The notes: a model not told the origin generated them from the letters alone. Shown: positions 1 through 9,377, counted from the stretch's first letter. The stretch is 39,828 bases of DNA from Motilibacter deserti (GCF_011250635.1 NZ_JAANNP010000016.1:1-39828), one strand, 5' to 3'. Numbers and translations are program-made.

Positions 1-1041
1 CCGTGGGGAGCGGACCGAGCTCGCGCGCACGACCAGCTCGGCCGGCACGACGACGTGCTCGTCGGAGGGCCGCCCTAGCGTGAGCTGCTCGAGCAGGAGG
101 TCGATGCTTCGGCGGCCCACCTGCGCGAAGTCCTGCCGGACCGTTGTCAGCGGCGGGGAGTAGTAGGGCGCCTCGGGCACGTCGTCGAAGCCCACCACGA
201 GAACGTCCTGCGGCACCCGCACGCCCTCCTCCCGGAAGGCGCGCAGCAGCCCCAGCGCCATCTGGTCGTTGGCCACGAAGACCGCCTCGGTGTCGCCGCT
301 GCCGGCCAGCTGCCGCCCCGCTGCGTAACCGGCGGACGGGCTCCACGAGCCCTGCACCATCGCGGGCTCGGGTACGCCGGCCGACGCGAGCTCCGCGCGC
401 CACCCGTCGGCCCGCCCGTCGGACTCGAGCCACCCCGTCGGCCCGGCGACGTGGAGCACCGTCTCCACGCCCTGCGCAAGGAGATGCCGCGTCGCGAGCC
501 GGGCGCCCTCGACCTGGTCCACGCTCACCGAGGCGAAGCCGGCGACGCTTCCCCCGCCGACCATGACGAGGGGCACCTTTCCCTGCAGCTCGGCCACCGA
601 CGAGGCGGTCTCCGCGAAGGGCGCCACGACGACCAGCCCCTCGACCGACCGCTCGGCCAGCCGGCGCAGGCCGTCCTGCAGGCTCCTGGCCTCGAACGAC
701 TCGAGGTAGGCCACGCTGACGAAGAAGCCGGCGGCCCGCGCCGCCTGCTCGATGCCGTAGAGAGTGCTGGCCGGCCCGTGCAGGGTCGAGTCGAAGCTGA
801 CGACGCCGAGGGTCCGCGACCGGCGGGTCACCAGCGCGCGTGCGGCGGGGTTGGGCCGGTAGCCGAGCGCCTGGATCGCGGCATCGACCCGTTCGCGGGT
901 CGTCGGGCGTACGGCAGGCGAGTCGTTCAGCACCCGGGAGACGGTCTGGTGGGACACCCCCGCCAGCTTCGCCACGTCGGAGATCGTGGCCGCCCGATGC
1001 GAGCGTGCAGGAGGCGGAACCCTCGCGTCGTACGCGACCAA
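1..1041 (-). CDS. LacI-family transcriptional regulator, C-terminus cut by window edge
   Basis: Sugar-responsive DNA-binding repressor. The N-terminus (about residues 20-65) has the LacI helix-turn-helix and hinge: ISDVAKLAGVSHQTVSRVLN, then a YRPNPAARAL hinge segment. The rest is a periplasmic-binding-protein-like effector domain with the usual GFDD and PPLTTVRQ motifs near the end. I place the start at TTG 1041 because GAAGGGAAG lies about 9 bases upstream; no ATG or GTG is in frame there. The frame is still open at base 1 after LVVRASS, which is typical of the last residues of the family, so only a few residues are missing. It is the last gene of the GH43 cluster and is separated from it by a strong hairpin. 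Its sugar ligand is not visible from sequence; arabino-oligosaccharides are an inference from context. Confidence 0.93.
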   Translation of the reverse strand, partial: MVAYDARVPPPARSHRAATISDVAKLAGVSHQTVSRVLNDSPAVRPTTRERVDAAIQALGYRPNPAARALVTRRSRTLGVVSFDSTLHGPASTLYGIEQAARAAGFFVSVAYLESFEARSLQDGLRRLAERSVEGLVVVAPFAETASSVAELQGKVPLVMVGGGSVAGFASVSVDQVEGARLATRHLLAQGVETVLHVAGPTGWLESDGRADGWRAELASAGVPEPAMVQGSWSPSAGYAAGRQLAGSGDTEAVFVANDQMALGLLRAFREEGVRVPQDVLVVGFDDVPEAPYYSPPLTTVRQDFAQVGRRSIDLLLEQLTLGRPSDEHVVVPAELVVRASSVRSPR

Positions 1042-1076
1042 CGCTGAACTTCCCTTCTGGTCCTGCCGGTCATGAC

Positions 1077-1119
1077 GCGGGAGCCCGGCCCGGTCCTCGC
1101 GATCGGGCCGAGCTCCCGC
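1077..1119 (-). terminator. Hairpin terminator after the distal GH43 gene
   Basis: A 15-bp stem (1077-1091 with 1105-1119, one G-T wobble) encloses a 13-base loop, starting about 14 bases past the GH43 stop at 1133. There is no clear U tract, which is common in high-GC actinobacteria. It separates the glycosidase gene from the LacI regulator. Confidence 0.8.
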
Positions 1120-1132
1120 GGGTGTTGCGCGT

Positions 1133-3325
1133 TCAGCGCCCAGCGAGCAGCTCGTCGATCGCGGCGACCAACGCCGCTCGCTCGTCCGGGCTCACGGTGG
1201 ACGGCTTGAGCGAGCTCACCACTCTGCGCAGCGCCTCCAGCTTCGTCTTCACAGCTCGGTCGTCCCCGCGCGTGTCGGCTGCCCAGAGCGAGGAGAGCGT
1301 GCCCTCGAGGTCGCGGACGGCGCTCGCGGCCAGGGCGCCGGACCGGCGCAGCGAGCCGATCCGGGTCACCAGCCCCAGCGTGGCCGGCTCGGTGACGCGG
1401 GACGCGAGCTCGTCGCCGAGCTGTCGGCGAGCCTCGTCGCCGACCTTGCTGCTCGGCGCCAGCGCGATGTGCAGCTGCACGTCGCGCAGTGCGCGAAGCG
1501 CGGCGTCAGCATCCTGGGCCAGGACGGCGGCCTGCGACCGCTGCAGCGCGCTGCTGATGTCGCGGGCGTAGCTCGACGCGACGGTGGGCGCCGAGAGGAC
1601 GGGCGCCACCGACGCCTGCAGCGCCGCCAGTGCGTTCGCGGTCAGCTGCACCGCAACGGTGAAGGTACCCAGAGCCCTGTCGCCGAGCACGGCCCGGACG
1701 GTCTGGGTGCCAGCTCGCGTCGGGTCGTAGCCGGTCGTGCGGACCGAGCCCGTCACGTCGACGACGGTGCCGTCGTCCAGGGTCGCGTGCACCGACAGCC
1801 CCGTCAGGTCGAGCGGGTCGCCGACGGCGTAGGAGGTCCTGGCCGGTGCCGTCACGTCCACCGAGCGGATGGCCGTCAGGGGCCTGACGTCGACGGTCGC
1901 CGTGGCTGTCGGCGGGTCCGAGACGTACAGGCTGCGCCCGCCGGGCGGCGGAGTGAGGGTGCCGCCGTTCGCGACGGCGTTCTTCTCGTCGGCGAACGAG
2001 TCGCCCTGCACCGTGCCTGTCACTTGCACTACCCCGGTGGTGGAGGTGTCGACGGCGCCCCAGGCCACCGGCCGCTGCTGGGTCGTGCCGTCGGAGATGT
2101 TCACCGTGACGGTGCTCGGCAGCTGCGGCTGAGCCCCCGCGAGCGTCACGGCGGAGACGGGCTGGGCGGAGACGACGTCCGCGGCGCGCACCCGGTCGTA
2201 CTCCGCCTTCGTCAGCGGGATGACGCCGCCGTGCTTGGTGTTCGACACCATCCCCTGCATGGCATTGCGGCCCATGCTCGTCCACTGGCCCTGCGAGATG
2301 TCGGTGGTGGTGTAGGGGCGGTATCCCTGGTCGCGGCCGCCGTACTGGTCGACGAAGAGGTACCAACGGTTCTCGGTGTTCGCCTTGAAGAACAGCGGCG
2401 CCTCGACCTGGCCGTATTCAGCAGCGCCGATGCGCGTCGACAGGATCGTCCACGCCGTCTCCTGCTTCCACCATTGCGGGTCGGTCGTCTTCGCGAAGAT
2501 GATGCCGCGGTTCAGGCCGCCGTTCTCCTTGAAGGCGCGGTAGGTGACGCCGTCGTACTGATGGACCGAGGTGTCGATGGTGTCCGCGGTGCCCTCGGCC
2601 TCGTACATGACGCCGGGGCCGTCGGGGTTGCGGGCGTCGAGGTCGGCCTGCGTGAAGTCCGACGTGAACGAGTAGAGCGTCCGGCTCTTCGCGGGGCCGG
2701 TGTGCTGCGGGTCGGTCGCGGCGAAGACCGTGGACGACCAGTAGACGACGAACGCCTGGGACGCCTCGTCCCAGGTCGCCTCGGGAGCCCAGGCCCGGCC
2801 CACCGTCGCATCGGCGACACGGACCAGCCGCGGCTCGCCCCAGTTGACGAGGTCGGTGGACTCCCACACGACGAGGCTCTGGCTCGCGTGCCGGTAGAGG
2901 TACCACGGCCGGTATCCCGGAGGAGCGTCCGGCGGGTAGTCCCGCCCGTTGCCCCAGAACACCCGAAGGTCCGTGCCGATGATGTAGTACTTGCCGGTCT
3001 TGGGGTTGCGCACGATGTAGGGGTCACGGACACCTGACGTCCCGAGGTGGTTCGCGAGGATCGGCCGCCCCTGGTTGAGCCGGGTCCACGACGTCGCGTC
3101 GTCACCGTTGCTCACGTCGAGGTAGATCTTCTCGGCGTAGCCGTTCGGCTCCTCGAGGAAGTGCACCATCAGGTAGCCGTACGGGTCGTCCGGTGCCACG
3201 TCGGCGGCTGCCGAGGCGGTGGGGGCGGTCCCGGCGTGCGCGGGCGCCGCGGTGTGGCCGAGGGTGACCACGAGGGCGGCGGTGGTGACGGCTCCCCACA
3301 AGCGGTGCAGGCGTGCTCTTCTCAC
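1133..3325 (-). CDS. Secreted GH43-family glycosidase with Ig-like domains and helical tail
   Basis: Predicted extracellular alpha-L-arabinofuranosidase/beta-xylosidase-type enzyme (730 aa). I start at GTG 3325 because AAAGGAG lies 6 bases upstream and a signal peptide follows directly (basic RRARLHR, hydrophobic stretch, AHA cleavage region). The GH43 five-blade propeller spans about residues 48-380. It carries GVRDPYIVR (probable catalytic base Asp101), APEATWDE (probable pKa-modulating Asp186) and VEAPLFFK (probable acid Glu308). Next come an Ig-like stretch, a Big_3-like domain (about 485-560) and a C-terminal 166-residue all-helical tandem module also present on both upstream GH43 proteins. 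The exact linkage cleaved is unknown; the arabinan/xylan role rests on the family and neighbours. It is third in a same-strand cluster, after a 105-base gap holding a terminator-like hairpin. Confidence 0.88.
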   Translation of the reverse strand: MRRARLHRLWGAVTTAALVVTLGHTAAPAHAGTAPTASAAADVAPDDPYGYLMVHFLEEPNGYAEKIYLDVSNGDDATSWTRLNQGRPILANHLGTSGVRDPYIVRNPKTGKYYIIGTDLRVFWGNGRDYPPDAPPGYRPWYLYRHASQSLVVWESTDLVNWGEPRLVRVADATVGRAWAPEATWDEASQAFVVYWSSTVFAATDPQHTGPAKSRTLYSFTSDFTQADLDARNPDGPGVMYEAEGTADTIDTSVHQYDGVTYRAFKENGGLNRGIIFAKTTDPQWWKQETAWTILSTRIGAAEYGQVEAPLFFKANTENRWYLFVDQYGGRDQGYRPYTTTDISQGQWTSMGRNAMQGMVSNTKHGGVIPLTKAEYDRVRAADVVSAQPVSAVTLAGAQPQLPSTVTVNISDGTTQQRPVAWGAVDTSTTGVVQVTGTVQGDSFADEKNAVANGGTLTPPPGGRSLYVSDPPTATATVDVRPLTAIRSVDVTAPARTSYAVGDPLDLTGLSVHATLDDGTVVDVTGSVRTTGYDPTRAGTQTVRAVLGDRALGTFTVAVQLTANALAALQASVAPVLSAPTVASSYARDISSALQRSQAAVLAQDADAALRALRDVQLHIALAPSSKVGDEARRQLGDELASRVTEPATLGLVTRIGSLRRSGALAASAVRDLEGTLSSLWAADTRGDDRAVKTKLEALRRVVSSLKPSTVSPDERAALVAAIDELLAGR

Positions 3326-3371
3326 GGGCAACTCCTTTGCGAATCGGGCAGATCGCGGGGTGCTGGAAGCA

Positions 3372-3405
3372 CGATGGGGCGGGCCGTCGCCGGCCCGCCC
3401 CATCG
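3372..3405 (-). terminator. Perfect intercistronic hairpin inside the GH43 cluster
   Basis: A 14-bp perfect stem (3372-3385 with 3392-3405) has a 6-base loop. It lies between the stop of the LamG-GH43 gene (3431) and the start of the next GH43 gene (3325). It can act as a terminator or as an attenuator that lowers expression of the distal enzyme. Confidence 0.8.
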
Positions 3406-3430
3406 CTTGTCACAGCGGATGTGCCACGGA

Positions 3431-6400
3431 CTACGAGATCAGGTCGTCCAGCAGCGGGAGCAGCACGGCGCGCGCGTGCGCGCTCGCCTTCCCGCTCGAC
3501 GCCGAGGTCAGCGCGTTCCGCGCCGACCGGAGGTGCTGCTGCTGGACGCTGCCCTGCGCCGCCGCGGCCGCCGCCAGCGACTCGTGCAGGTCATCGGCCA
3601 GGCTGGACGACAGGTCGCCGCTCGCCATGAGCGCCCCGACCTGCATGCGGGCCTCGTCGATCCCGGACGGAGCCCCCAGCCACAGCTCGAGCAGCTCGCT
3701 GAGGCCGGCCCGGGCCTGCGCCGAGAGCTTGCTCGGCTTGGCCGTGTTGAGCAGGTCCTGCAGGGCGCGGGCCTGGGCCAGTGCCGCCGCGGTGTCGTTC
3801 GCCTGCTCGGCCTGCGCGATCGCGTCGACGACGCGCTGCAGGTCACGGCCGAAGCTCGCGACCACGTTGCCGCTGGACACGGCCGACGCGACCGCCGAGC
3901 GCACCTGCGACGTGGCCGGCAGGACCTGGACGGACGCGGTGTCCTGCGAGGCGTTGAGGTACTCGAAGCCGAGGTACTCGGCCTTGACGGTCTGGGCCCC
4001 GCCGGGAAGGTTGCCCGGCAGGGTCACCGAGGCGACCCCGTTCTCGAGGTACGCGGTGGCGGACCACGAGCCCGAGGAGAAGCGCACCTGGCCGCCGGTC
4101 TCGAACGTGTCCGCAGCGGTGACCCGCGCCGTCGCGGTGGCCGGCGTGCTCTGGAACATCGCCGAGGAGACGGTCAGGTCCGTCGTCGTCGCCACGTTGC
4201 TGTTGGCGATGCCGCGGATCGAGTTCCACTCGCGCAGGGTGATCGGCAGGACCGTCCCGTGACGCGGCCGGGGGACACCGGCGTTCGTCATCGTGATGGT
4301 CTTGGCGTTCCAGGTCTTCGCCTCGATGTCCTCGTGGCACGCCGCCTGGTAGCCGCCGCCGTTGGTGTAGCGGTCACCCCAGAGGTAGAACTGGCCCGGG
4401 CAGGCCGTGTCGCCAGGGTTGGCCTTGAAGACCACCGGGCCCTCGTAGCCCGCGTTCGGCTGCCACGTCGTACGACCCAGCGCCGGAGCGACGGGGATCC
4501 AGTTGTTGATGTTGCTGTCGAGGAAGTCCGTGTTCTTCTCCGAGAAGATGTCGGACCCGGCGTTGCCGGCCTCGTTCTTCGTGACGCGGTAGTAGTAGTC
4601 GCCGACCTTGATCGCGGTCGTGTCGATCCGCGACTGGGGGAACGGGTTCTGCCACACCTTGGGCTCGGAGAACGTCTGGAAGTCGCGCGTGGTGGCGAGC
4701 CACATCTGGGCGTTGCCAGGGTTGGTGCGGTTGACCGGGTCGTTCCAGAGCGACTGGGCCCAGAAGACCGCGTAGGCGCCGATCTCGTCGACCCACAGCG
4801 ACTCCGGGGCGAAGGCGTTGCCGGCGTTGTCGGGGGCGACCTTGACGTGCCGCTGCGGCGTCCAGTTCACGAGGTCGTGGGACTCGAAGACCTCGATGTA
4901 CTGGGTGTCGTTGATGTTGTAGCCACCCTGGTCGTACCAGTTCAGGTCGGTGGCGATCATGTAGAAGGTGTCGCCGTCGGGGGACCGCGTGATGTGCGGG
5001 TCGCGCAGGCCCTGGTCACCGAGCTGGGAGATGAGCGACGGCCGGCCACCGGTCAGGCCGGTCCAGTCGAGGGCGTTGTTGCCGTTGGAGGTGGCGAACA
5101 TGATCTGCTCGCCGTCGGCCATGTTCTCGCCCTTGAAGTAGCCGAGGAAGTAGCGCTCCTTCTCCTCCTTGCGCGGCAGCGGCTTGACGGTCACGGGGAA
5201 CGTCTTCGTCTGCGTCGCCGAGCCCTTGGTGATCGTGGCCGTCAGCGTCGCGTTCACGGCCGGGCGGCCGTACGCCGGGCGGGTGACGATGCCGGTGGGC
5301 GAGATGAGGTTGCTGGTGGACGACCAGGTGATGGTCGAGCCGAACTCGCCGCGACTCGGCAGGTCGATGTCGCCGCGCACGTCGTCGGTCTTGTAGAGGC
5401 TGAGGTCGAGCCGGTCACGGTCGACCGACTGGGCGTCGTTGAACTGCGCCTTCACCGTCACGGTGATCTGGCGGGTGACGACGGTGTCGGCCCCCTTGCG
5501 CACCGTGGCGGTGAGGACGGCGGTCGCGTCGGGCTGGCCGAGGGCCGGCCGCGTGATGCGCCCCGTCACCGGCACCTTGGCGGCGCTCGCCGTGGCGGGC
5601 GGGGTGTAGATCGAGACGACGGACGGGTCGGAGCTCGTCCACGTGATGGCCGACCCGGCCACCGAGCCGAACTTCGGCAGGACGATGTCGTCCACGATCG
5701 CGCTCGTGAGGCCGAGGTCGATGGCGGCGGCGTCGGCCGTGGCCCCGGACGTCACGGTGGGGGCCGCGAGCTCGCGGACCTCGTCCGTGGTCACGGCCCG
5801 GTCGTAGACCCGGAAGTCCTTGAGCGTGCCGCGGAAGGAGTAGTGGGTGGAGGTCTGCGACCGCGCGAGGAAGTTGCAGTTGGTGCCCGCGGCCGCGTTG
5901 ACCGAGGGCGGGGTCGTGATGTTGGTCGCCTGGGCGTGCTGGACGCCGTCGACGAAGACGGTGCCGGTCCAGCTCGTGCCGTTGGCGTTCGGCGCCTGCG
6001 TGTAGGTCACATGCTTCCAGGTGCCCTCGCGCAGGTTGCTCGGCGCGGCTGCCATGACGCTCTGGTTGCCGGCCGTGACGCGGAAGCGGAGGCCCGGGCG
6101 GGGGGCGGTGTTCGACGCGAAGATCGAGCCCTGGCCGCCGGTGTCCACGTCGCAGCTACCGGACTTGCTGCCGAAGCTCCACATCTGGTGGTCGCCGACG
6201 TTGGCCGGGTCGACCCAGACGTCGTAGTCGACGGTCATGCTCGACATGCCCGCCGTGAGGTTGTTCGGCAGCTTGACGTACGCCCCGGTGAGCGCGCTCT
6301 CGTAGGAGCTGGGGTTGAAGCGCACCCCGTCCCCGGTCAGCGCGGCCTTGTCCGCGTTGACGAGCATCGCGTCAGCTGCCGCGCCGGCGCTTCCGGTGTT

Positions 6401-6610
6401 GCGCAGCGTGGTGCCGCTGGTCTCGTCGAGCTTGAAGCGGTGCACCAGGCCCGCGGTCACGTCCTGCGCGGTGAGGACGTCCCCTTCCCCGCTCGGCGTG
6501 TCAGCCTCCGCGGTTGCCGCCGTCAGCGAGCCGAAGCCCAGTGACAGTGCGGCGACGGCGCCGAGGAGGCGGAAGCCGCCCGCTCTCGGCCAGGTGGTCG
6601 TGTGGCTCAT
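3431..6610 (-). CDS. Secreted LamG / Ig-like / GH43 glycosidase with helical tail
   Basis: Large extracellular enzyme (1059 aa), probably an arabinofuranosidase or related GH43 activity. ATG 6610 is preceded by GAAGGAG at 12 bases, a long spacing, and starts a signal peptide (PRAGGFRLLGAV followed by a hydrophobic core, cut near AEA). Domain order: LamG/concanavalin-like sugar-binding domain (about 45-285); two atrophied-Ig-type domains (about 290-475) with ITWTSSDPSV and ITWSSTSNLI cores; GH43 catalytic domain (about 480-800) with GLRDPHITR (base) and YEGPVVFK (acid Glu); another Ig-like segment; and a 157-residue helical tandem module at the C-terminus. Only 61 bases separate it from the upstream GH43 gene and no terminator is seen, so the two are probably co-transcribed. 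The substrate is inferred. Confidence 0.9.
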   Translation of the reverse strand: MSHTTTWPRAGGFRLLGAVAALSLGFGSLTAATAEADTPSGEGDVLTAQDVTAGLVHRFKLDETSGTTLRNTGSAGAAADAMLVNADKAALTGDGVRFNPSSYESALTGAYVKLPNNLTAGMSSMTVDYDVWVDPANVGDHQMWSFGSKSGSCDVDTGGQGSIFASNTAPRPGLRFRVTAGNQSVMAAAPSNLREGTWKHVTYTQAPNANGTSWTGTVFVDGVQHAQATNITTPPSVNAAAGTNCNFLARSQTSTHYSFRGTLKDFRVYDRAVTTDEVRELAAPTVTSGATADAAAIDLGLTSAIVDDIVLPKFGSVAGSAITWTSSDPSVVSIYTPPATASAAKVPVTGRITRPALGQPDATAVLTATVRKGADTVVTRQITVTVKAQFNDAQSVDRDRLDLSLYKTDDVRGDIDLPSRGEFGSTITWSSTSNLISPTGIVTRPAYGRPAVNATLTATITKGSATQTKTFPVTVKPLPRKEEKERYFLGYFKGENMADGEQIMFATSNGNNALDWTGLTGGRPSLISQLGDQGLRDPHITRSPDGDTFYMIATDLNWYDQGGYNINDTQYIEVFESHDLVNWTPQRHVKVAPDNAGNAFAPESLWVDEIGAYAVFWAQSLWNDPVNRTNPGNAQMWLATTRDFQTFSEPKVWQNPFPQSRIDTTAIKVGDYYYRVTKNEAGNAGSDIFSEKNTDFLDSNINNWIPVAPALGRTTWQPNAGYEGPVVFKANPGDTACPGQFYLWGDRYTNGGGYQAACHEDIEAKTWNAKTITMTNAGVPRPRHGTVLPITLREWNSIRGIANSNVATTTDLTVSSAMFQSTPATATARVTAADTFETGGQVRFSSGSWSATAYLENGVASVTLPGNLPGGAQTVKAEYLGFEYLNASQDTASVQVLPATSQVRSAVASAVSSGNVVASFGRDLQRVVDAIAQAEQANDTAAALAQARALQDLLNTAKPSKLSAQARAGLSELLELWLGAPSGIDEARMQVGALMASGDLSSSLADDLHESLAAAAAAQGSVQQQHLRSARNALTSASSGKASAHARAVLLPLLDDLIS

Positions 6611-6671
6611 AGGGATCGCATACTCCTTCGTAGGTGGTCCCGTTCACTGATTCCGCGTGCAGGAATGCTGC

Positions 6672-9308
6672 CTAGCGGAGGGCTTGTCCGATCAGGTCGA
6701 GCAGGGCGGCCTTGGCCTCGTCGCCGATCTTGCTGGGCTTGGCCGAGGTGACGGCGGCCTGCAGAGCCTCGAGCCGGGTGCGCTGCTCGGCCGCGGTCGG
6801 AGCCGAGGCCGCCGCGGCCAGGCTCTCCTGCAGCTGCTTCGCCGTGCTCGTGGCGATGTCGCCGCTGCGGGTCAGCGAGCCGATCTCCGTCCGCAGCTCG
6901 TCCAGCGGCGAGAGGTCCAGCCACAGCTCGGTCAGCTGCAGCAGGGACTCGCGGGCCTGGTCACCCATCTTGCTCTGCGCGGCGAGGTCCAGCTCGGAGC
7001 GCAGGGCGCGCAGCTGCGCCAGCAGGGCCATACGGTCCGCATCGTCCTCGGCGCCCTGTGCGGCGTCGAGCGCGGCGAGCAGGTCCCGGCCGAGGCTCGC
7101 GGTGACGGACCCGTCGGCCGTCAGCTGGTCGACGGCCTCCTCGAGCTGGGCGACGGGCGCGGTGAACCGCCAGTGGTCGACGTCGAACAGCTCTGCGGTG
7201 CCGGTGCCCTTGTAGGTGAAGAAGACGTCGTGGACGCCGGTGACGGTCCGGGTGAGGAGCGTGCTGACCGAGGACCACGCCGCGGAGGACGACGCCGGGA
7301 CGGACAGGGTGCCGACGAGGTTGGCGTCGCTGGAGGTGTCGGGGCTGTCCAGCCGAATCTGGACCTGACCGCCGGCCTTGGCCAGCACGTCGGCGCTGAA
7401 GCCGCGGGCGCCGGTGGCCCCGCCGCTGCCGAAGTCGACCTTGGACAGCGACGTCCACTCGCCGTTGTTGATGTTGGTGAGCTTCTGCTCCGTCGCGGTG
7501 CCGGCGACCGGCTGCACCCGGACCCCGGACGACGGGACGTAGGCGTCCTGGATGCCCGAGTCCCACGCGATCGTCTCGGCCTCGGTGCGGTGGTACGGGT
7601 TCACCGTGCCCTGCTGCGGCACCCCCTGGTAGGTCATCGTGATGGGCGCGATGCTGCCGTCGGGGTTGATCGTCACCTTGTCGATGTGCGTCGAGCGGTA
7701 GCCGCGCGCCGCGGACAGGGACCCGCCGGCCACGATCGCGCGCTGCACGGTCTGGGCGTGGTAGGTGATGTACATCTGCCCGTTGAACTCGAACATCGCG
7801 TGGTGGTTGTTGCCGCCGACCCCGAAGAACGCCGCGGGGTTCTGCATGATCTCGCCGCGGTACGTGTCGGCCGTCCACGGGCCCATGGGGCTGTCCGCGA
7901 CCATGTAGGCGATGTTGCCGTTGCCGATGCGCTTGCCGTCGATGACCGGGCTGTGGCTGAAGTTGGTGCAGTAGCTGTAGTAGTACTTGCCGTTGATCTT
8001 GTTCATGCCCGAGTCCTCGAACAGCGCCGGCGCGTCGATCGGCGCGGCGCTGCCGACGGTGCTGATGAGGTCGTCGCCGAGCTTGATGACCCGGGCGGTC
8101 TTCGGGTGGTCGGTGTTGCCCGTCGGGACGCCGCCGCCGAAGTAGAGGTAGGCCTGCCCGTCGTCGTCGATGAACACCGCAGGGTCGAACAGCCACACGA
8201 CGCCCGCGACGCCCGGCGTCTGCTGGGTGACCAGCGCCTTGCCGATGGGGTCGACGAAGGGCCCGGTGGGGGAGTCCGAGGTCAGCACCCCGATACCGCC
8301 GGCGCTGTTGGCGAAGTAGAGGAAGAACTTCTCCTTGCCGTTGATCGTCTTGTGCGTCGCCGACGGGGCCCAGGAGTTCGCGGCCCACTTCGCCGCGCCG
8401 AACGTGCCGCCGACCTTGACCTGGCCCTCGTTCGTCCAGTTGACCATGTCGGCCGACGACAGGATCGTCAGCGTGCGGATGAGGCCATAGGAGTTGTCCT
8501 TGATCCCCTGCGCGTCGTACTCGTAGTCCTGCACGACGTTGCCCGCGGCGTCGTATTGCATCCCGTCGGACGTCATGTAGACGTAGACCCGGCCGTCGTA
8601 GGTCATCGCGAACGGGTCGGCGCCGTACTGGTAGTCCATCAACGGGTTCGAGTTGCCCACCGTCTTGGCCGGCAGCGCGTTGCCCGGGGGATGGACGACC
8701 GGGGCCGTGCCGTCCTGCAACGTCACGTCGTCGACCGTGAAGTCCATGAGGTGGGTGTTCGGGTCCGCCCCGGGGGTCGCCGTCCACGGGGTCTCGACGA
8801 AGATCCGGGCTGTCGTGACGCTCTGGGTGGCCGGGATCGTGAACGTCCCCTGCACCAGCCCCCACTGGCCGCGCGGCACCGTCACCGTGCCGAGGTTGGT
8901 GTAGGTCGCGCCGCCGTAGTGCATGGTGACGAAGAACTGCTTCGTGGCAGGGCTGGCAGGGTTCGTGTACTTCACCCGCGCGGTGACGGTGTAGGTCCGC
9001 CCGGCGACGACCCTTCCCGAGACGTCCTGCATCGGGCCGGACCCGGTCGTCTTCCGCTGGGTCACGAGCACCGCGCTCGAGCCGGAGAACGCGTCGCCCG
9101 TCGGCGAGAGGGCCGCCCCGTCGGTCGCGTTGCCGTTGTTGGGGAACCAGCCGGTCAAGCCGCTCTCGAAGCCCGGGTTCACCAGGATGTTCGGCCCGAG
9201 GTCGGCGGTCGCCGGCGGCGCGGCGAGCAGCCCGCCCGCGAACAGCGCCGCGACGGCGGCGCACACGGCCGCTCTGCGTCGGCTCCGGGGCGCCCTGAGT
9301 CGCTTCAC
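6672..9308 (-). CDS. Secreted arabinoxylan arabinofuranohydrolase-like GH43 (CBM-GH43-CBM6) with helical tail
   Basis: Exported debranching enzyme (878 aa) that probably removes arabinofuranosyl groups from arabinoxylan. GTG 9308 is chosen because AAGGAGGA lies 6 bases upstream and a signal peptide (KRLRAPRSRRRAAV, hydrophobic stretch, ATA) follows. A CBM4/9/22-like sandwich (NPGFESGLTGW, ending DFTVDDVTL) covers about residues 35-200. The GH43 domain (about 220-555) has GADPFAMTYDGRVY (base Asp), FDPAVFIDDDG (pKa Asp) and APALFEDSG (acid Glu), as in the BsAXH-m2,3 type. A CBM6-like domain (about 580-715) ends in FDVDHWRF. The last 160 residues are the two-repeat helical module. It is first in the cluster, behind a promoter and palindromes, so it is the best candidate for direct LacI control. 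The family is clear; the exact specificity is inferred. Confidence 0.92.
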   Translation of the reverse strand: MKRLRAPRSRRRAAVCAAVAALFAGGLLAAPPATADLGPNILVNPGFESGLTGWFPNNGNATDGAALSPTGDAFSGSSAVLVTQRKTTGSGPMQDVSGRVVAGRTYTVTARVKYTNPASPATKQFFVTMHYGGATYTNLGTVTVPRGQWGLVQGTFTIPATQSVTTARIFVETPWTATPGADPNTHLMDFTVDDVTLQDGTAPVVHPPGNALPAKTVGNSNPLMDYQYGADPFAMTYDGRVYVYMTSDGMQYDAAGNVVQDYEYDAQGIKDNSYGLIRTLTILSSADMVNWTNEGQVKVGGTFGAAKWAANSWAPSATHKTINGKEKFFLYFANSAGGIGVLTSDSPTGPFVDPIGKALVTQQTPGVAGVVWLFDPAVFIDDDGQAYLYFGGGVPTGNTDHPKTARVIKLGDDLISTVGSAAPIDAPALFEDSGMNKINGKYYYSYCTNFSHSPVIDGKRIGNGNIAYMVADSPMGPWTADTYRGEIMQNPAAFFGVGGNNHHAMFEFNGQMYITYHAQTVQRAIVAGGSLSAARGYRSTHIDKVTINPDGSIAPITMTYQGVPQQGTVNPYHRTEAETIAWDSGIQDAYVPSSGVRVQPVAGTATEQKLTNINNGEWTSLSKVDFGSGGATGARGFSADVLAKAGGQVQIRLDSPDTSSDANLVGTLSVPASSSAAWSSVSTLLTRTVTGVHDVFFTYKGTGTAELFDVDHWRFTAPVAQLEEAVDQLTADGSVTASLGRDLLAALDAAQGAEDDADRMALLAQLRALRSELDLAAQSKMGDQARESLLQLTELWLDLSPLDELRTEIGSLTRSGDIATSTAKQLQESLAAAASAPTAAEQRTRLEALQAAVTSAKPSKIGDEAKAALLDLIGQALR

Positions 9309-9363
9309 GTGCAGTCCTCCTTGAACGTCATCGGTCAAGTGCCGGCGGTCCCGCCCCTGCTGG

Positions 9364-9377
9364 TGTGAGCGCTAACA
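9364..9377. promoter_or_regulatory. LacI-family operator candidate
   Basis: TGTGAGCGCTAACA matches the general LacI-family operator pattern TGNNANCGNTNNCA at every fixed position. It lies 56 bases upstream of the GH43 start at 9308 and about 50 bases downstream of the predicted transcription start, so binding would block elongation or initiation. Either of the two LacI regulators in the window could bind it. Confidence 0.7.

Noticed and set aside
3047-6544. Very long open frame on the plus strand opposite the GH43 genes, and similar ones at 6657-9368, 17833-21411 and 23413-27801
   Set aside because: They are antisense to genes with clear families. Their products are Arg/Val/Gly-rich low-complexity chains typical of mirror frames in high-GC DNA.
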